This document shows positions 59,301-64,000 of a DNA stretch of 64,000 nt, one piece after another. The notes beneath the pieces were generated by a model. That model saw only the letters and a program-made list of their open reading frames with translations. It did no database searches and was not told the DNA's origin. Position numbers and translations under genes: made by a program. Origin of the DNA: Coptis chinensis. Its lineage: Eukaryota > Streptophyta > Magnoliopsida > Ranunculales > Ranunculaceae. Every line of letters starts with the position of its first letter. The first letter of the stretch is position 1. The stretch lies in the NCBI GenBank assembly GCA_015680905.1, contig CM027378.1, positions 88,069,501-88,133,500 of the forward strand, written 5' to 3'.

Positions 59301-61481
59301 AGAATCTATATTGGTTGGAGTTGGTGGCGACCATTTCAGAGTCAGGAATGTGCAGCTTTTTTAATACGGCGTAGTATAGCACATCTGCTGAGCTGCCTGG
59401 ATCAACCAATATGCGATGCAAATCATAATCTCCAAAAGGAAGTGTCAAAACAAGTGCAACCTCATGGGGGGTCTGGATGATGTAACAGTCAGCCTCAGTG
59501 AAGAGGATAAGCGGATCTTTGTGGGGTACCGCATTAATCTGAGCTCCTGTAGTCAGCTCACTGTTCATGATCCTCATCTGCTTGGCGATGCGCATTTGAT
59601 ATCGCGCACCCTTTTCACTGATTTGTCCATTCCGTTTACATGATTTTCCAGAAATCATATTTATCTGGAGTCGGATCCAGTACCTGGGGATCCTGAACTA
59701 ACGTGTTGATCTCCTCAGGCTGTATTGCGTTCGCCTGTTCGTGTGCCACAAACTACTTCAGATACCCCTTTCAATCAGATCATGTATTTCATTTTTCGTG
59801 GTCTTGCGGGCTCGTGTCTTTGTGACCCTTTACTCTTATGGAACTTGCAAGTAGTCCTTTGGTCTCTGGTACCCAGGGAGTCTGGCTTTAGCGGAGCTGG
59901 CCATTTGAGGTAGCTCTGATTTTTTATCGAGTCCAAAACCTCATCTGGCATTTTGTTCAGAGGGGCAAAGTTTATGTCCATCGAGGGAAGAGCTTCTTCA
60001 GTTCCTTCCACACATGGCTTCTTCTGTGGTTTTCCATCTGCACTACTGGCCACATTTTGGTATTTCCCTCTGGGCATTCGTCCCTTTGATGGAGATTCGG
60101 CCCTTTGGCGATTATGATTACGGTCTCCCTTCAATTTTTGAGGGGAAGAATTTACATTCTCTTCTCTGGGAAGCCCAGGAACTGTCCGACTAGTCTTCTT
60201 TGCTTCCTGACGTCTCTTCAGGACATCTTCTTCCTACCCCGCATGAGTTTCAACCCTGTCAAGGAGTTCCTCTAAATCGCAGGGTGGTTTCTTAGAGAGA
60301 GATCTGAATAAAGCGTTGTTTTCATATAACACTTGTTTGAAAGCTATTATAGTAGTCTGTTCATCACAAGACTCTATTTGGATTGAAATTTCCATGAACC
60401 GTTGCATGTAGGATCTCAACGCCTCTCCATCCTTTTTCTTGATGTTGAACAGTGCATTGATCCATTTTGGCTTATGCTTGTTGCATGAGTATGAAGGTCC
60501 TAAATAGTTCTTTTGAGGACCTGATCTGATGCTCAGGTAATCTGTGATACCACTGGAGCGTAGATCCAAACAGGGAGGCTTTGAACTCCTGACACATAAC
60601 ATGGTCATATCTCTCATATTGTCTCATAGTGACACGATACCTGAATACGTGATCGACCAGATCTAACTTGCCACCAAAGACACTAAACTTCGGTTGTCTG
60701 TACCACGGGGATATGGCTTCCTCATCACCCATGATGCAAAAGGAGATCTGCTTGCTCCCATTATGACGGATTGAACAAGGGAGTCTTGCATTTTTCTCCC
60801 CTTGCCTGTCATCCGATGCATCTGACGAATCAGGTCATTCTTCTCAGTTTCCCATGCACTTTCTTTGGTAGAAAGTTTCCTGTTCTGAGTTATTTTTTGG
60901 TGTCGAGGGTCGACATCACGATCCTGGTCAATGGACGCCGACTCTGAGGCTGCTCCTGAGACCTCATCTGAGTTGCTATATTCTGACTCAGATAGCTCAC
61001 GCCGAACTGGGTCCCCACGCCTTGGGTTCCTAGCACGACAACCTTCCAGAAGGTCGTCATCATCGAGATCGATGAGTGGCTCCTTCCCTGTGTCGGACTA
61101 ATATAAATGCCTTAGCAGCTATAATTCTCGCTCAAGGTTGCTCCTTTGCTGTTCCAGAGCCTACACCGCCTGACTCACCTGAACAGACTCTGGGCTGGTG
61201 AGGACAGCATTCTCGCTATTTTGACGTTCCTCCTGAGAGTTATTCCAGGGACCTGGTCCGGGAACAACTGGTCCATCGGTGCTAGTCATAAGTCCTTGGG
61301 GGGATCATTCGCATCTTGGCGACCGACATTCTCACCCCCTTCAGGCATCTCGTGCACTCCTTATCTGATGGCAATGCTGCACGTGGTAGCGCCACCCTTT
61401 GTTTTCTTTGCTCCTGCCATCACAACAGTAAAAGTTTTTAGAATAAATCAATCGTTTGAAACGAATATTTACCTGCTTTCG

Positions 61482-61500
61482 TCCCCACAGACGGCACCAA
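61482..61500 (-). promoter_or_regulatory. Primer-binding-site region of the second Tat-type element
   Basis: Directly inside the LTR, read on the minus strand, stands TTGGTGCCGTCTGTGGGGAC. The TGGYGCCG start resembles tRNA-Asp-type primer sites used by plant gypsy elements; the primer assignment is an inference. Confidence 0.6.
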
Positions 61501-61504
61501 AAGA

Positions 61505-62188
61505 TGTAAGGGAAATTTCGAGTATCCCCTGATCTTCCTCTGTGTCTTGTGATCTGGAATCCTTTGCTGAATAAAGAAGGGATGAGATGATGGTGAGTTC
61601 AGGGTTGAACCGTCTAACGGCTGCCTACGTATCTCCTTTGTTCTATTGGAGAATCAAACCCTATTTTGCGTAGTTCCTAAGAGCGAATCCCTATGGTTTA
61701 TATAGGAAGGGTGACGAGAGTCCTAGGGTTAGGGCTGTCCTCACCGCTTGTGAGTTCCCTTCCATCTTTAGACTCTGCCTTCCTATTAGGATTCCTCTTC
61801 TTATGGAAGTTTGAATCTAGACCATATCTTATGAGATGTAAGTTTCCTTGTTAATCATAATGTCCCATCGTGTATGGGAAGATTATATCTAAAAGGTAAC
61901 TCCTAAGATATGTCATCACAATTCATTCCTTATCATCAAAGATCGACATCTTTAGTTACCTTCTATTCAGGAACTGTCTATATCAGTTCTTAACAACTGG
62001 GGTAACTGTTATGTTTGAAGGCAGTCAGTCATGTGCCTGGCACATGTCCACTAAACACTCGTGCTAAGCACGAGATCATTTATTCACAGAACTGATCCGA
62101 TGGTCCTCGTCTCATTCTGGACATCTATAGTCTTAGGTTATTTCTCATACACGTGTCATCTGTTCAGTGACGAAAAATCCCCTTTACA
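61505..62188 (-). repeat. Complete LTR of the second Tat-type element (684 bp)
   Basis: Bounded by TGTAA and TTACA on the plus strand, so TG...CA in either direction. It is the best reference copy of this LTR family in the window. Confidence 0.88.
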
Positions 62189-62589
62189 AGGTCCATAACC
62201 AATACTGCACTGAGTGAGCCAATTCCCTAATAGTGAATACATGCGAAACAAGAACTGCATCATATTCCACATTGAATTCGACCTGCACTAATAATCTTTT
62301 TTCTAAACAAACATAATCCATCAAGTTTCAAAATAGTATTCATAAACACTTATTCCGTTGAAACTTTACAAACCAAGATAGACTTGGATAACCGATGAGA
62401 CCATATTTAACATAGCTGGTGAGCCAATTCCCTAAAATCCAATCCAAGCCAAGGCATCATCATTCCTCTTATCCCAGACATCATACCCGTACTATTTGCA
62501 CCAGGTAGCATACGAATGCCATGATTTTTTGCAAGACCCAGGAGTAACCACACCGGAATGTTGAATGTTTTTACTAGGAAGCATTATTT
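62189..62589. other. Junction between gypsy LTR and amylase remnant
   Basis: Frames on the minus strand (CKKSWHSYATWCK and nearby) do not match the amylase family. No other feature seen. Confidence 0.35.
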
Positions 62590-63468
62590 GATTGCTTGAA
62601 TCCCAGTACTCCCCAACATAAAAGATTGGTTTTACCCCCTCAATGTATTCTTTGACATACTTTGGCGCATAGCTAAGTTGAACATCAAGAAATGTATATT
62701 GAGCTAATAAGTACGAAAATCAAGTTCACAAAGATTATAAAAACAATTATGATCTACTGACCCTTTTACAAAGTCGAAACGAAAATCCTGGAATCCAACA
62801 TTATTGCGGAGCCAGGATAGCCACTGGATAATATCTTTCCGAACAAAAGTTTGGGTATGATCTATATTGGGAATCCCATGGAAGTTGTCACCAGTGCTTT
62901 GGTTTCCCTAGACCAGTCATGCAAATAGGTTTACACATGTACAACTCTACTTGTTGATGAAATATCTAAAAACAGTACTTAAAGCAATTCAGGAGGGAAA
63001 ATGAAGCAGAATAAATAATTTTTACCAGTCCACCAGAACAAGAGGTGATAGCACGTTCATCCCATGATAATGGCACCCCATCATAACAATTATATCTTCC
63101 CCCATGCCCTTGGGTAGTTCCAACACGATGATTAATAACGATGTCGAATTGTTTGCTCGACATTGTATTGCTTCATATTTTGCAAGTAAAGTTTTTAACA
63201 GTGCTTTCGGACCCATAAGCGGAGTTTAGCGAATAAAGATTTTGTGGTAGGTAACCTTCAAGAGAGGTCAAAAGAAGGAGATAAAACCACAAGCTGTGTA
63301 TACGTAAAGTAACATAATTGGCAAACCACTTCTAAGATAGCTGACCTTCAGGTGAGAAGGAATTTGTTGCAGGTGGTATCCATACTGATCTAAACCCAGA
63401 TTTTGAAATATTAGGAACCTTTCTAAGTTTTGCCACCAATCATTTTTATGCAACTCCCAATTGAAAGC
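62590..63468 (-). pseudogene. Alpha-amylase (AMY2-like) gene, truncated and frame-broken
   Basis: Glycoside hydrolase 13 alpha-amylase of the plant AMY2 type, which hydrolyses starch alpha-1,4 bonds. Exons from right to left: 63468-63346 (AFNWELHKNDWWQNLE, then after a frame slip VPNISKSGFRSVWIPPATNS), 63255-63026 (YLPQNLYSLNSAYGS, FDIVINHRVGTTQGHGG, YDGVPLSWDERAITSC), 62908-62762 (STGDNFHGIPNIDHTQTFVR, GFQDFRFDF with the catalytic Asp), and 62672-62590 (YAPKYVKEYIEGVKPI, VGEYWDS with the catalytic Glu). Borders fit GT-AG. The middle exon has a frame problem and stop around AYGSESTVKNF. The first exon and everything after EYWDS, including the third catalytic Asp region (DNHD), are missing. 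A gypsy LTR ends 400 bp away. Confidence 0.85.
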
Positions 63469-63597
63469 CTGGTTTTCATCAAACCAGTGAGCATAGCAAT
63501 CACGTAGTATAGACAAACAACGTGGTATTGCATGGATTTACTGTAAACGATTGATTCTAAAGCACACAGACCGTTGCTAATATTCTCGTTTTAATAA

Positions 63598-63730
63598 TAT
63601 ATAACAAGTTTGAAACGCTAATACCACAAACTAATATTGGGGAATCCTATGTACAAATAGAAATATAACAAGTTTGAAACGCTAATACCACAAACTAATA
63701 TTGGGGGAATCCTGTGTACAAATAGAAATA
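63598..63730. repeat. 64-bp tandem duplication
   Basis: The block from ATAACAAGTTTGAAACGC to GTACAAATAGAAAT occurs twice in a row with a 64-bp period and one or two differences, so it is recent. Confidence 0.85.
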
Positions 63731-64000
63731 TTTTCCCAATCAATTAAAATATTTAGAATGTCATCTTTGTCGACTTTACTTGGATAGGATTTCCTTTCCA
63801 TCCTGTAGCATTGTACCTACATATGATTACAAATGCAAACTGTAGTCAGCATCGGCGAGTATCAGAACATGTCCTTCTCCAAAGTACATGTTGTAAGGTG
63901 TTGCACAATAACCCACTGAACATAATTAGTTTTTTTACTGAAATATTTATATAACAAACAATTGGAATAAAAATCCACAAACAAGAAAAAGCAATACTTT
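63731..64000. other. No recognisable gene at right edge
   Basis: AT-rich. The missing first amylase exon was not found here. Confidence 0.35.

Larger units (their letters stand above)
56351..62188 (-). mobile_element. Ty3/gypsy retrotransposon, Tat-type, second copy, 5' part with LTR
   Basis: Minus-strand relative of the element at 27.0-37.0 kb. Parts from right to left: complete 5' LTR (61505-62188, TGTAA...TTACA), primer-site region (61482-61500), gag (about 61431-59775, MAGAKKTKGGATT, FSVFGGKLDLVDHVFRYR), protease (59658-58996, LVDPGSSADVLYY), reverse transcriptase (about 58760-58135, VYVDDLLIKS), RNase H (57995-57161, RLFVDGSSNDRGAG) and the first part of integrase (56881-56360, up to WIEAVP). 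It stops inside integrase beside the Copia LTR fragment and has no 3' LTR or antisense gene. Broken, with several breaks. Confidence 0.9.

Noticed and set aside
1-64000. CRISPR arrays, bacterial operons, riboswitches, rRNA genes
   Set aside because: Nothing of the kind is visible; the window is plant nuclear DNA.

Overview
This looks like nuclear DNA of a flowering plant, most likely a eudicot. It is AT-rich, the genes have GT-AG introns, there is one intact plant cationic amino acid transporter gene, and the repeats are the usual plant mixture: L1-type LINE, Ty1/copia and Ty3/gypsy (Tat-type) LTR elements, a Mutator-like element with a ULP protease gene, PIF/Harbinger and hAT MITEs, and a tRNA-derived SINE. 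I cannot name the species. All identifications come from reading motifs; no searches were run.

Layout. 0-2.2 kb: a degraded multi-exon gene on the minus strand with a C-terminal RRM-like segment of the kind found in plant PWWP proteins. 4.0-5.0 kb: a two-exon, broken fragment of an At5g41620/BRANCHLESS TRICHOME-like coiled-coil gene. 5.8-6.3 kb: a Harbinger-type MITE carrying four copies of a 23-bp palindrome. 11.1 kb: another small MITE. 14.3-21.2 kb: a nearly whole L1-type LINE (minus strand, two ORFs, few lesions). 21.2-22.0 kb: a hAT-type MITE with a perfect 8-bp target duplication, then a long-arm hairpin MITE. 23.5-25.3 kb: the one clearly intact host gene, an intronless CAT5/CAT8-like amino acid transporter. 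25.4-26.9 kb: a Copia fossil (LTR, primer-binding site, start of gag). 27.0-37.0 kb: a broken Tat-type Ty3/gypsy element with an extra antisense gene. 56.3-62.2 kb: a second, inverted and shortened member of the same family with a complete 5' LTR. 62.6-63.5 kb: a broken AMY2-like alpha-amylase gene.

The most interesting part is about 40.3-55.1 kb. A MuDR-type transposase remnant (plus strand) faces tail to tail a multi-exon gene (minus strand) with a DUF1985-like N-terminal part, a coiled coil and a split Ulp1/C48 protease domain in which the catalytic His and Cys can both be seen. This is the arrangement of ULP-carrying (KAONASHI-type) MULEs. It has been used as a landing site: a tRNA-derived SINE dimer lies between the two genes, an LTR retrotransposon of about 7.9 kb sits inside one short intron of the ULP gene, and a 483-bp hAT MITE sits inside one LTR of that retrotransposon. 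The other LTR preserves the exact empty site. The introns and flanks of the ULP gene also carry more than a dozen dispersed copies of a short palindromic motif (CAACATCCATGTTG and variants).

Little here works together as a pathway. The host genes are unrelated and all but the transporter are damaged; the window is mainly a record of layered transposition.
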